A DNA stretch of 64,000 nucleotides from Gnetum montanum (taxonomy: Eukaryota > Streptophyta > Gnetopsida > Gnetales > Gnetaceae): positions 604,338-668,337 of the forward strand of contig MNCI01027262.1 of the NCBI GenBank assembly GCA_015680685.1, given 5' to 3'. A model generated the notes under the pieces. The model was not told the DNA's origin. It saw only the letters and a program-made list of their open reading frames with translations, and searched no databases. Positions 33,931 through 46,202 of the stretch are shown piece after piece; position 1 is the stretch's first letter; each line of letters opens with the position of its first letter. Both the position numbers and the translations under genes were made by a program.

Positions 33931-35345
33931 TCCATTTCTACCTCTTTATGGAAGTATTGGTTATGAATCTACACCATTTTATCCATGTTATTAATATAAG
34001 TGCTTGTGAGGAGCTCCACTAATTCCATGTATATTGTTGAATCTAAGCTATCATCAATTGTTAGTCACTTGGTACCTTCCTCTTTTATGACTACTGCATA
34101 TATGAACCTTTGAATATGTGAGGTATTGACATACTTATTACATGTTAATATGGATATACTTTTTAAGGTTCATATTTTCTACACTCAATGGCACCTTGTG
34201 TCCCTATGTGTCATGCATGAAACTCGCATCTTATCTATCATTTTCAAGTTATTTTTTTTTATGATTTCGAAGGAAAGGTCTCTAATCATGATAATAGGAA
34301 AGTTGCCCTTATAGTTACCCATGTGGATTACCAAGAAATTATCTGGATATGACCAACCACAAATGGTGGTCATAGTATGCTCCACTAATCTCAAGGAAAT
34401 AGTGATGGATTAATTTACAAGCTTTAATCTGATATTACATTTCTTAAGTGTAGGTAAATTCCAAGTCTTATACATCTATTGAGAAAATAGGTTAATCTCA
34501 AAACTTGAGTCCAATAGAGCTTTGTGTGAATCATTTCCTATAACCTATAAATAAATTAAGGGAATTTCAAAATCAGATCTTTTATTGGGAAGATGGTGTG
34601 CCTTCGTCTAACCTCTTATTGCATGAGTCAACATGACAATATGAACATTCCAAGTCTTTTGGTTTAAATGTTTCTTGATAGTAACTTCAAAAGAAATTAA
34701 TTAAAAGTTAGTAACCATAGATATCTATGAGGGTTTAGGTGAATTGTTGGATCTAAATAAAGGTCTTTTCAAGGCTTATGCTCAGAATACTTAAATTGTC
34801 ATCCAACTATAAGTTCTTGGTACCTATTGTATTTCATTGTTGAGACTATGATGGAAGTTTCCCTTGCATAGGTAGCGATGCACATAGTAAGGAAATAGTA
34901 TTGGAGGATGCAACGTGAGTTGGTATATATAGAGAAAGAATAAGTAGAAGAAGACTTGGTTTGTGAAGTAGGTATTCTATGATATTCCAGGAAATAGTAT
35001 TAATGGAAGAAAGGAGTATGGCTTGCAAAGCTATAAGAAGATAAAGGCTTATACACATAATATACATATAGGTTCAGCTACTAGTAAGGATATAAGTGTC
35101 CTGATGGTGACATCCCCAACAACTATGGATTTTTCCATTGTTAATAATGTTCTTGAGGTTGAGTTAACACTTCACTTGAATAATACTATGATGAGTGGAG
35201 CTATTGTTGATAATTACCTTGTAGATAAGGCAATATTCTAGGTGGTTTCTTTTTGATAATTTTGAATTTAAAGCATACATCCTAGATTCTTATAGATATG
35301 CTACTATAAAAAAAACATCCCTAATGAAGTGTACTTTTTCTAGCT
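33931..35345 (-). pseudogene. gag-pro: Element H protease and gag C-terminus (minus strand), truncated
   Basis: The reverse complement aligns by eye with element C from about 38190 to 39500: a Pro/Tyr-rich linker, a FIYRL-EMIHTKLYWTQV stretch matching C's IYRLLGMSHVKLFLI (protease region), and the end of gag. At 35345 homology stops and the C LTR begins. It is heavily decayed. Confidence 0.65.
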
Positions 35346-36180
35346 CTAATATTTGATATCTGATATCAAGGCCCAAGAAGCAATGTCAGATATCTGACAT
35401 CGCGGGATGTGTGTTGACCTATAAATGTAGCACTTGGGCACATAGTTTAGGGATAGTTTTTGTCATAGCATAGCATAAATCTTGCAATTTCTTTTTTCTA
35501 TTGTTAGAATATTTTCTAAAGTGCCCATAGTAGTAGTCATTAAGTGTATGGATCTTTATTCAAGCACTGTTGTACCTAAGCACATTAGTGTGTGCGATAA
35601 TAAAGATGAGATTTTTGATAAACCTTAAAGCACCTTGGCTAGATTAAATATTTTATTTATGCATTTAATGTTTTATGAAAATTTATTTAATGCTTTTAAA
35701 TAATTAAGCCAAAATAAGCTAAGTTAGCTAGGCTAAATAGCACTTAATTAAGCATAGAAGTACAACTACTTTGAGCATGCACATGATGCTTGGTAATCCC
35801 AACAATGCTTAACATTTGGTAACCTAGTAACATTATATGTGTTCAAGATATGTACAGAAAGTGGGACTGGATACTTATGTTAGGATAGTTAGTTATTAAT
35901 TAGCAATTAGATTAGTTAAATTGGTTAATAAATGGAGTTTCAACTTGTTATCAATCATAGGAGAATAAAATATAAAATAATAAAAATAATGTGCCCCAAT
36001 TACACTTAACCATATAACTAAGCTTCACAAGTGTAGTTGGAAAGGCAACGATAGTCATGATTACATTTCACTCCTAGAACTAGTGTACTTAGAAACTTAA
36101 GATCTATGGAATTCGATTGAATTGTACATGAACATTTGTAATTCGTATGGTTGGGCATAGGGTATACTCACAGCTCATCA
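35346..36180 (+). repeat. Element C 5' LTR, truncated at its 5' side
   Basis: It starts inside U3 (GATATCTGATATC and GATATCTGACATCGCG, like the GCGATATCGC stretch of E), has a TATA box TATAAAT (35420-35426), and ends CAGCTCATCA at 36180. Roughly the first 150 to 250 bases are missing where it joins element H. Confidence 0.75.
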
Positions 36181-36200
36181 TTAGCATCGTTGTTAGGGAC
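36181..36200 (+). other. Element C primer-binding site, decayed tRNA-Asp type
   Basis: TTAGCATCGTTGTTAGGGAC is the canonical Athila site TTGGCGCCGTTGCCGGGGAC with six changes, all G-to-A or C-to-T. Confidence 0.7.
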
Positions 36201-36249
36201 CTTTAGTTTGTTACATGTGCTACCTAGGATTTAGTGAAAATTATTTAAC

Positions 36250-38650
36250 ATCATTAGAACAAATCCTAAAGTCATATCATACATCAAAATAACTACAAAA
36301 ATTATAAGAAAGCACATTGCATTTCTTGTCCTCTAATACAATATCTCTTCTTCTCATAAGAGTGATGTTCCACCCAAGACTGATGAAGTAAATCAATAGA
36401 TGCCCTAGCAATACAGAGTGACATATGCTCATCTTAATGAGTATGCTCACCACCATCCTACAATAAGATGAACTACTACAATGGTGAGACATGAAGGGAA
36501 AAATTTTTTTGCCACTTGATCAATCCATACCTACGATGCTCCACCAAACTCTTATGTAGGTTGACATCCAAAGATTTCATGCTAAATATGTTGTGCAAGA
36601 TATTGATGCTAGGGATTATCATCCCATCAATGCAAAATGTTTGAGGGATCAACGAGTTACAGTAGCAATACAAATCTATGAAAGGGAAGTGGTCCAATGA
36701 TTCTTCATTCTTGATGTACAAAAATGATTGTGGAGAAACTTTCTCTAGGGATTTTCCATAGAGAGAAACTTCTCTCTTTGACTTCGGTCAAGGAGGTCAA
36801 AGCCAGAACCTGCAATCCATGATACATAATCCTAGTTCTGGTAAGAATGAATTCCATGGCAAAGGAAAATCCAAGGAAGAGATTCATGGAAGAGATAAAA
36901 GCAAGTAGCATGATCATGATCATGGTCACAACCACTAAATAGGAGGTGGTAAGCATTTTGATGGTGCTATTCCTTCTTCCTCTTCACATTCATCACCATT
37001 TTCTTCCTCTTTTGGCTTTGAATGCAACTGTAGGGGATGCGATTGTGATGGAGGTGATCAATAGGATTGAGATGATCATAGGGACCATTGGGCAAGTTAA
37101 AATCCAAGGCATGGGCATTCAAGATAGGCCAACTTCCATGAACTAAGGGGTAGTCGAGGACATCATAGCACTAGGGTCATGGCTACGATGAGCCTTTGCT
37201 TATCACCCAAAGCATGCTAAACATCAAAGAGGTAGTGAGAATTCCTACAAGGCACATTAAAGATAGCCAGATTAGGAGGCTAGGAATGAACAATATCCCC
37301 AAGTTTGATGGGGAATATAACTCAGATCCATAGAACCATCTTTAGGCTTTTCATGATGCTTGTCCCTTGCAAAATATAGAAAATGACTAGAAAAAGCTTT
37401 AAGTTATTTTCTAGGACAATCATCAAAGAAGCAGAAAGCTAGTACCCATCCTTGAAGCTAGAATCAATCCATAGATGGAGTACGATCCTCAAACCATTCA
37501 ATGATAAGTATCAAACATAATCTCAAGTGTCCAATCTAAGAAGGTAAATCCAAGGTTGATAGTAAGGAACACATGAGTCCTTGGATGCCACCATGAAAAG
37601 ATATTATTCCTTATCACACCAATTCCCTGGACATGGTTACTCTCAATAGGAATAACTTCACCACATTATGGATGGGCTTTGATAAAAAATAAGGAAGATT
37701 CTTGGAGTCTATACCCAAGGGCAATTGTCAAAACTAAGAGCCCATCAGATTCAAATACTAATTGAGTAGGTAGCAAAGGAAGAAAATAAGTTGAGAAAAC
37801 ACAAAACTGTAGAAGAATACAACCAAGATCCTTCCATTCACAAGAGGGAGATCCAATTTTGTGACAATGAGAAGAAATCATCACTTGATGAGATGGTAAA
37901 CCGAAAAACCATGTTGATTCAAAAATTTACCTCTAAAATTTCAGCTAAGGTGGATCAATTATGGGACTTTATGGATAGCAAATTTCAAGTTGTTCTAAAA
38001 ACTACTGAAGAGTCCAAAGAACAAAGTAGTGATCATGACGATAGGAGATGGAAGGATGCTAAACATGCTAATCAAAGGGGTAATAGAAAGATTGCTATAG
38101 TAGAGGAATTTGAAGAAACTAAATCAAATGATAATGGTGGGAGTGACATTTGTCAATATGAACATCCTAAGGGATGTTGCCCCATCATGTCACATTTACA
38201 GGAGTCTAGCATGTATTCTCTAAGTCCATGACTAGCAAAAAGACAAACACCCAAAAGATTTCCTTATCCTTAAGGCAACCCCAGGAAATTCCATTAGCAA
38301 TAATAATATTATCCAAGAGGAACTCCACCAAAATCATACAAGAAATATCAATAGTGGCAGCAACCATAGTCATGGGGGATGCCACCACCAAGGTAGTAGT
38401 ACCCTTTAAGGTAGCCAAATCCATATGGGTATTACATTCAGCAACCTCTATCTCCACGTGACTCTTTGAATCATGTTTCTTCTCTCCAACATCACTATTA
38501 TCCTCCCAAATACTATAGAACTTATTCTCCACATTCCATAATCAATACCACATTCCATCCTTATCCTCTTCCTGTTCCATTACCTATTCATCCACCCTCA
38601 ACATAGTTACTACCTACTCCATTCATGCAGGGTGAAGTTTTAGCCTAGCC
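36250..38650 (+). pseudogene. gag: Element C gag, heavily decayed
   Basis: Recognisable pieces are MNNIPKFDGEYNSDP (about 37287-37330), a gag capsid motif, and the clean stretch 37791-38231 (MRKHKTVEEYNQDPSIH to MYSLSP) with a Cys-rich end DICQYEHPKGCCPIMSH that may be a ruined zinc knuckle. 38230-38650 is a Pro/Tyr-rich linker shared with H. Confidence 0.6.
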
Positions 38651-38849
38651 GTAAAAATGTAATGCTACCAAGGCTGTTAATATACAACTAGTTCATAAAC
38701 CAAGTCATTTAAAACCTTATGCTCATAAAAGATCATTTTTTTATCCAACAACCATAGTAAGCCCTCAAATACTCAAGCAATTGGTCACCCTATTCTTACC
38801 TCATCCTCTACAAACCATTCCATCGAGAACCCTTCAAACCAAATGCTAC

Positions 38850-39330
38850 CCAAAATTAATACTATTATGCTCACTCATGCTATATTTGATTGGTTTCAGG
38901 CTAGAAACCTTTCTAGGAAATTAGTTGAGCCTAGAAGTTCTATTATCTATTTATAGATTACTAGGAATGAGCCATGTAAAGCTCTTCTTGATTTAGGCCC
39001 GGTGTGAACTTAATTTCTCATCAGATGTCTATTGCCTAGAATTTTTTGCCTCTTAAGAAGAGCAATATCCAATTAGAATTGGCAAACTAGTCCACTACTA
39101 TTCCATTGGTATTAGTAGAAGCCATTGTAACCATTTTTTGTGGGTGATTTCATCCTATTGATTTCTTAGTAATCAAGGTTGAGAATTGTAAGGGGGACTT
39201 TCCAATCATTATGGGAAGGGCATGGCTAAGCACTATCGATGCAAGAATGGGCATCAAAGATCTTTTTCTAGATATATCCAAGGAAAATACATTTGGAAAG
39301 ATTGAGAAGAAGTGAGTTCCATGCATCACA
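38850..39330 (+). pseudogene. pro: Element C protease, decayed
   Basis: CKALLDLGPV near 38975 corresponds to the active site D-S/T-G with Leu in place of Ser/Thr. It is followed by VISSY-like and IIMGRAWLSTI-like pieces (39200-39240, the LILGRPWL block of aspartic proteases). Confidence 0.55.
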
Positions 39331-39599
39331 TACAGTGATATAGGATGTAATTGCATGCAGAAACTCTGGTCCATGAAATGAGCATCTATTTCCACATGTA
39401 GGAAGTATGCACATGAAGCAGATATTCAAAGGTGTTTGTACGTAGTAGCCATAAAACAACAGGGTAGCCAATGGTTGAAGACTAATTCTAAAAGTAGCAT
39501 AATGTGCATGGAACCTACTGAGAGCCTGACATGCACTTATGTTGCAAGCATAGATGAACTAGAGCAAGCTCATCACTAACACTCTGATAATGAAAATGA

Positions 39600-41090
39600 T
39601 GATATTAATTAGAGAGAGTTGGAAATCCTTGAGAATTTCAAACAAGAGCCCCTAGAGTTGAAATATCTACCTACTAGCCTAGAATATGCATTTTTAAACA
39701 ATGGCAAGTCAATCATACTAATGTCATACTTAGTCTTGAGCCAAAAGAAAGACTATTGAAAGTGGTTAATAGATGGCCAACAGCCTTTGCTTGGTCATAT
39801 CTTGAACTCACTAGAATTGACTTATGGATATGCCAGCACTGCATTTATACTGATCCATCCATGAAGCCAAGGAGGTAAACACAATAATGGTTGAATCCAA
39901 AATTGAAGTAAATTGTCAAAGAGAAGACTAAGTAACTCCTTAAAGTAGGGTTCATCTACCACATTGCAGATAGTGAGTGGATTAGCCCACTCATGATAGT
40001 GCCAGAGAGAGGTGGCAAATGATAGGTTTGTATTGACTTTAGACTATTAAACATGGAAACATTCAAAGATCATTTTCCATTACTATTCATTGATCATGTA
40101 TTAAACACCATATTTTGGCATTACTATTATAGTTTTCTAGATGGTTATAGTGGCTATAACCAAATCCAGATTGCACTAGAAGACTAGCCAAAAACAACAT
40201 TCACGAGTTCCTTGGGAGCCTTTACATATTGCAAGATGCCTTTTGGTCTATGCAATGCTCCTACCACTTTCCAACATCTTTTCTTAAGCATATTTCAATA
40301 TCAAATCAGTAGTGAAGTGGAACTCTTTATGAATGACTTCTCCACTTATGGAGCGACATACAAGCAAGCCTTTCATCGCATTGAGAACATACTCAAAAGA
40401 TGTGTGGAAATAAACCTGCCACTTATTTAGCCAAAAAGCCATTTCATGGTTCAAAAAGATATTATATTGGGGCACATAGTTTTGTAGGAAGGGATTGAGG
40501 TAGACTCCAAAAAGATAAGGATCATCCAAGGAATCAACCATCAACCAAAAATTGTTAAAGATATTTGATCATTTCTTGGATACATTGGTTGCTTTCGATG
40601 ATTCATAGAGAATTTCTCTAAGATCACAAAATCATTGGTCAAGCTAACAAAGAAAGAATCTCCATTCATCTAGATGAAATAATGTGAAATGCATTGCAAA
40701 GCCTCAAGAAAAAGCTCATAGAGACTCTAATTCTACAAGCACTTAACTAGTCTAGACTATTTCATATAATGACAAATGCATCAAATTATACCTTAGGAGC
40801 CATGCTTACATAGTTGAATGATAGGAAACATCCATATTAGATCCACTGTGCAAGTCAAAGCATTATGGATGCACAATGGAACTACACCACCATAGAAAAA
40901 GAATAGATGGCAATGGTATTTTCTCTAGAGAAGTTCAGGCACTATGTGCTTAAATACAAAGTGTTTGTGCACATGGATCACAATGCAATTTTCTTCTTGA
41001 TGAATAAGACAACAATGAGCCCCCATGCCATACAATGACCAGTGATCTTGTAGGAATTCAATCCTACAATGGTAGATCAAAAGAGAACTA
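39600..41090 (+). pseudogene. pol: Element C reverse transcriptase and RNase H
   Basis: ELEILENFKQEPLELKYLP (39617), VCIDFRLLNMETFKDHFPL (about 40028), FLDGYSGYNQIQIALED (about 40135), MPFGLCNAPTTFQ (40239), an FMNDFS box near 40328 (FMDD with Asp-to-Asn, so inactive), then SHFMVQKDIILGH and RNase H pieces to about 41000. It is very similar to A. Confidence 0.85.
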
Positions 41091-42560
41091 ATAATGTGAT
41101 TGCTAACCACTTGTCTCAATCACAATGGGACAACAAAGAGGAGGAAAGTCCAGTGTCTAATCAATTTCCTAATGAAATCCTCTTTGACAGGGCTATAACT
41201 AAACAATTTCCCATTACGCCCAAATGGTACGATTGTATTTTCACCTATCTTCTCACTCTAGAGATGTCACAAGAATTGGACCACCAAAAGAAACAACAAT
41301 TTCTTCACTAGGTGAAATGCTTCATGGAGATCAACTAGCATCTCTACAAGGTATGTGTCAATGGCCTAGTTCATTGGTATGTCCTTGATGTTGATCAACT
41401 ATGCATTTTCTAGGATGCTCATGAGGGTCCTTGTGGGGACCACTATGCTAGGAGATCCATAGCCATTAAAATCATGATGGTAGGGTATTGTTAGCCAATA
41501 CTTTTCAGGGATGCTTACCAATTTGTCCACTCTTGTGAATGCTGCTAATGAGATGGTGGAATAACTACTCGAATGGAGGAAACTTACTAATGGATTCAGT
41601 TACTAGAATCCTTTGACATATGGCACATTGACTTCATGGATCCCATCACGCCCATGTCAAACAAAAAGGTGTACATCATAGTTGTTGTTGACTATTGTAT
41701 GAAATGAGAAAAAGCAATAGTTGTTACTGACTGTACATCTTCTAGTGCTACTCAGTTTGTATAATAGAATGTAGTAAATAAGTTTGATGTGCCACATACA
41801 TTAATTTCTAATAATGAAACCCACTTTATAACCACTACATTTCAAAAGTTCATGCAACGCTTGAGGGTTGAGCATAAATTAACATCACCTTATCATCTAC
41901 AAGCCAATGGTCAAGCTGAGGTTACAAATAGGAAAATCACTAAGATCATAATGAGAAAAATATGCAAATATAGGAGAGACTAGAGCACAAAACTTAACAT
42001 TGCCCTCTAGGCCTATTCAATTCAAGCATTGACTTAAGTCTAGCATAAAAAGAAAAATTAACAAATCTCGATTTGCTAGATGAGAATTGATTGGTGGCCC
42101 TATCATCTAACAATTTGCACAAGGAATTTAATAAAAAATAGGAAAATCACTAAGATCTTAATGAGAAAAATATGCAAATATAGGAGAGACTAGAGCACAA
42201 AACTTAACAATGCCCTCTAGGCCTATTCAATTCAAGCATTGACTTAAGTCTAGCATAAAAAGAAAAATTAACAAATCTCGATTTGCTAGATGAGAATTGA
42301 TTGGTGGCCCTATCATCTAACAATTTGCACAAGGAATTTAACAAAAAACGTCATGACCTTAGAATAAGAAAAGTAAAATTTCAACTTGGAGATAAGGTCC
42401 TCTACTAGAACTCCACACACATACCTCAACAAACTAAGTTCTAGACATTGTGGGAAGGACCTTATATCATTTATGAAATTTTTCTTTATGGGGTCATGTT
42501 GATCTACAAACCTAAGAGCCCGAACAAGAAGCAACTAGTCAACACATAATAAGTCAAACC
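41091..42560 (+). pseudogene. pol: Element C integrase with internal 210-bp duplication
   Basis: ANHLSQSQWD (41103) leads into the integrase linker, a decayed zinc finger (about 41410-41545), IDFMDPI (first Asp, near 41630), ISNNETHF (second Asp changed to Asn, 41800) and GQAEVTNR (Glu kept, 41911). After this a 210-bp tandem duplication (41928-42347) and a C-terminal WEGPYII-like tail (about 42450) follow. Confidence 0.8.
41928..42347. repeat. Two tandem 210-bp copies inside C integrase
   Basis: AATAGGAAAATCACTAAGATC starts both units, offset by exactly 210 bp. By eye only about three differences separate them, far fewer than the general decay of C, so the duplication is later than C's insertion. 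Confidence 0.9.
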
Positions 42561-43307
42561 TTTTTATGAGCCTAAGTAAGCTAGTGCAACAAACACCTCA
42601 TCGAATGGACAACCATGCTTAATCCTTTCAATCTCTTTCTTTCAACTTAGTCATGGGGGATATGGTCATCCATGCTAACTATATAAGTGGCTCCTCAGTT
42701 TTTCATCTTTTTTTTCACATTTTTTTTATACCTTGTTATTTTTACAACTTTTTGTTTTACACCTTCTTTATCTTACATCTTTCTATTTTTACGTTATTAA
42801 TTTTTTTTCAATTTTTGTTTTACAACATCATTAGTACATTTTATTTTTCTTAAATAATTTACAATTTCTTGTATCTTTTTCTTTATGTTGGTGTAATTTT
42901 CCTATTATGTTTTAATAATAATGTGCCTTATTGCCAACTAAGTACAGTGTGGTATATTTGATGTGGGCATGTGCTATCTGGTTATTTGATTGTTGGTGTC
43001 CACATTCTAACTTTGAATTTTATTACAGATAACTAGGACATGGTTTCCTTTTTATGAAATAGGAAATGATTCCACAACATCCATCCATAATAAACTCTAT
43101 GTTTTTCTTTGTTTTGGAAGTATGAGGTTCCTTTTTCATTAATAAAACTTTAATGAACTTGTGACCTTGGTAGTTTCTATACTTGGAATGGATTTAAAGG
43201 TGTGAACAAGGCGTGAATTCAAAAGGACTTGGTACTCTTTGTGCCTTTCTACTTACTTGGGTGCATTTGTGTTTACATGGATTTCTTATCATTCTATGTT
43301 AACTAAT
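42561..43307 (+). other. Element C post-pol region
   Basis: T-rich tracts (42700-42860) after CTTAGTCATGGGGGATATGG, then GGTGTGAACAAGGCGTG near 43200, matching the GGTGTGACTTCAAGG block of A and E. No ORF is credible. The five bases CTAAT before the E LTR are the predicted TSD of E. Confidence 0.55.
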
Positions 43308-44260
43308 TGATGAGTGGCGAGGTACCCCTACACTCCACCATACGAATACGAGTGTAACACACGTGATCTAGTTGAACTCCATAGACTATGTTCCTACACA
43401 TCTCATGGAATACTTTAAGGTTAATTATTCATTATCTTCCCAGACTTACTTGTCTTTGTCATGGTGTATGGTTAAGTAAGTCCGAGGTATATGATTTTTA
43501 TGTCTTTTCAATTTTATCTCCTATGTTTCTAAGGTGAAAGGTGAAGAGATTAACTAACTAACCCTAACTAACTAACTAAGTCTTAATTAGCCTAGCATCA
43601 GCATCCGTTCCCACTTACCGTTCACACCCTGAACTAGTGCAACCTTGGTTACCAAATGCTAATCATTGCTGGGATCACCAAGTGTAACGCACATGCTCGA
43701 AGTGGTCGTACTGAGGCACTTAACTAGGAGAGAAGGGTTGAGAGAGATTTAATAACTAATAAAACATTTAAATGGTAAATAGTAAATAGCAATAAATAAA
43801 ATCCTATTTAGCCTATTCCATGCACTGCAAGGTTTATCTAAGAAATTCTTCTTTATTGTCATACACAAACTTGTGTTTAGGTACAACGTGTGCTCGAATA
43901 AAGATCAATTTACTTTGGAGCTCCTACTGCAAGCACATGGAAAATATTCTATCTCTGGAGAGGTAAAACTACCAAAGTTCGCTAAGGGCTAGATCTAGAT
44001 GGGAAAACAAGGGAGAGTCACCTCTTATTTATAGACTTGGTGGCGCACTACGATATCGCGTACATGATATTGTGGGGGACGATGCGATATCGCGTCCCAT
44101 CATACCCCCATGACTAAATAAAAACTTTCCCTCAAGTTCCTTACAAATTATTGGAATAGTATGGTATTATTGACTCAAATGGAACTAATGGGATGACTTG
44201 TGAATGGATCATCATTACAAGACATGACAAAACTGGTGTTCATGACAACAAGAGTGAACA
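43308..44260 (-). repeat. Element E 3' LTR (minus strand)
   Basis: On the minus strand it runs TGTTCACTCTTG...CCACTCATCA, homologous to the A and C LTRs. TATAAATAAG lies at 44024-44033 and GCGATATCGC-type dyads at 44050-44095. To its right is E internal sequence and to its left element C. Confidence 0.8.
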
Positions 44261-44495
44261 CCTTATTACATTGACATCAGGCCTCATTTGGCAGCTGAGA
44301 AAGAGAGAGAAAAAGAAGTGTTGTTGTTGCTAACGCCAAGATTGTGCCTTTCATTGTCTATCCATAAGTGTGCCATCGATCTTTCTCCTTTCATAACTAC
44401 TTCAACACTGCTCCATTCCAAGTTTCTTTTCCAGATCCAATCCATTGTTACATGATTGCCATCTGCACACATAATGCAGTCTTGTATTAGCAAGG
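44261..44495 (-). mobile_element. Element E internal sequence, left of D
   Basis: A short stretch between the E LTR and the D insertion. It continues at 62812 across the CAAGG duplication. It has a weak open reading on the minus strand and no recognised domain. Confidence 0.5.
44491..44495. repeat. Target-site duplication CAAGG, left copy (element D)
   Basis: It precedes TGAAACACCC and recurs at 62807-62811. Confidence 0.93.
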
Positions 44496-46177
44496 TGAAA
44501 CACCCTAAAAGAAAATGCGGGGTCATCCTAGCTTCACCAGGCTCTTGTAGTCCGCACAGCACCATGGCAGTCCATCAGGAAAAGAACTTTTTGGGTCCAA
44601 GATGGCCAGTTCGGTAAATTTTCTACTTTAGGCATGGGCGAGTTCCATACCAACTTGCCTACCTGCCAAAGTAGTCTGAACAGCTGGCAGCCTACATAAA
44701 AATGGTGTTTAGAATCAATGACAGTAGCCTAAGTGCATAGGAGAAGCAGTTCAACAAGTTTTTTAAGTCACAAAGCCTGCTACGCTACGATGTGTAGCGT
44801 AGCAAGCCTCAGAAAACAATGGCGGAATGAGATGTTACGCTACACGATGACATATGGCATAGCATAGCAACAACTTCACTACTCACCTCCCTCATCCAAT
44901 CTTGAGTTCTACAGTGATCTCTCTTCTTTCCAGGAAGTGGCGGACCATGTCTACTGCTATGCTGCGCTAAGCTACATGGCGTAGCAAGGTGTAGCAATCC
45001 TGCGGAAAGGAACAGAAGGCAGTTCGAAAGGCAAAATTAGTGAAGTCTGCAAAACTTGCATTATGGCAGAATAAGATAAAAATTAGCAAAACTATCCCAG
45101 TCACTATGCTACACTACGTAGCGTAGCATCACATTGCAAGTATGTGACGTACGAAAAGACACGCAGCAAGGTGCTATGCCACGATAAGCAAGCCACATTG
45201 CAAAACACAGCGCGACAGGCAGGTGGCCGTGCAACATCAATGCACTCCACCTCAATTGGACCGTTGGAACATGCCTCTAGGAGCTAGGTGCACAGTCACG
45301 ATGTGGTAGGATCATAGTTATTGCTTGCATCACAACGGTCTTGCAAGCTCAACGGTCACAAACAGCTTGAGTAACGCCAGTAAGTTGGTGCAAGTCTGCA
45401 ACAACAAAGTATTCAAACAGTCACCTTTGCTTACCTTTAGCCTTAGAAATAGCCTGTCAAATAGCACAAAAAGGATCTGCCAAAAAAAAAGGGGAGTCTC
45501 CTTGATTGAAACAAACAAAGAGAAATACCTGCAATCTCACAATAAGGGAAAGAAAAGGAGAGGCTAGCAATCTATAAAAAGAACCTCTCTCAGCTGGCAT
45601 AAAGCCTGGGGTCTCATTCTACCACCTTGATAGGATCCCACCCACATTGTATATATGTGAAGTCTATGCCCAAGTGCATAGCTATTCCTGTTTCCCGGCA
45701 CACTCTGGTCACTCTCAGAACTTTCTGCACTCTGTCACGTTATGCAGCCGATTGTGCCATGCCATGACTGGATAGATTTGTAGCTCTGAAGTGGTGCATG
45801 TTCCTAACTATATCTTCTGTTACCTCTTATTTACTATTTGGCTTCCTTGTATTATTTCTATTTTTTTTACCTTCAAGCATCTTCTCATATCATTATCACA
45901 CTTATGTTTATTCACTATTTCGCATTATTGTTGCATTTTTTTAGTCCCTTTCTTTTCCTGCTGTAATTACCCATAAGCACCATCTCGTAGCTCGTATAGT
46001 TTATATTGCAAAAGGCTATATTGATGTCGATGTAAGTCCCTTTCTGATCAACCAGACCATTCAAGGCACCCCGTGTTCGCACACACCCAGCACTGCCCTC
46101 CCACGTGCACGGGGTTGGAACTATTGTGTCCGCTGACTTTTGTGTTCTTCTAGCCATCGAAGTTTTCGGTTGCTATA
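44496..46177 (+). repeat. Element D 5' LTR
   Basis: It starts TGAAACACCCTAAAAG and ends GTTGCTATA, where the 3' copy has GCTACA. Clusters of GCTACGCTA / TAGCGTAGCA lie at 44770-45185. GAACCTCTCTCAGCTGGCATAAAGCC (45580) could hold the start region; a TATA-like CTATAAAAAG lies near 45573. Confidence 0.92.
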
Positions 46178-46183
46178 GTTTTC

Positions 46184-46202
46184 TGGCACTAGAAAGAGGG
46201 CC
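46184..46202 (+). other. Element D primer-binding site, tRNA-Asn type, decayed
   Basis: TGGCACTAGAAAGAGGGCC differs from the B site by two G-to-A changes. Confidence 0.75.

Larger units (their letters stand above)
36201..43307 (+). mobile_element. Element C internal region: Athila-like retrotransposon, 3' end cut off by element E
   Basis: It follows the LTR and primer site with gag (about 36250-38650), protease, RT-RNase H and integrase in plus orientation, then a post-pol region like that of A and E until the E LTR begins at 43308. Base composition is very AT-rich and stops are dense, so it is among the oldest layers. The right part and 3' LTR should lie beyond 64000. Confidence 0.75.

Noticed and set aside
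43540-43580. CCCTAACTAACTAACTAAG as telomeric repeat
   Set aside because: The unit is AACT, not the plant telomere repeat, and lies inside the E LTR.
44284-44565. Minus-strand ORF of 93 codons at the left edge of D as a host gene exon
   Set aside because: It crosses the D LTR boundary. The E-derived part is short, with no recognised domain, and its continuation at 62812 has a stop.
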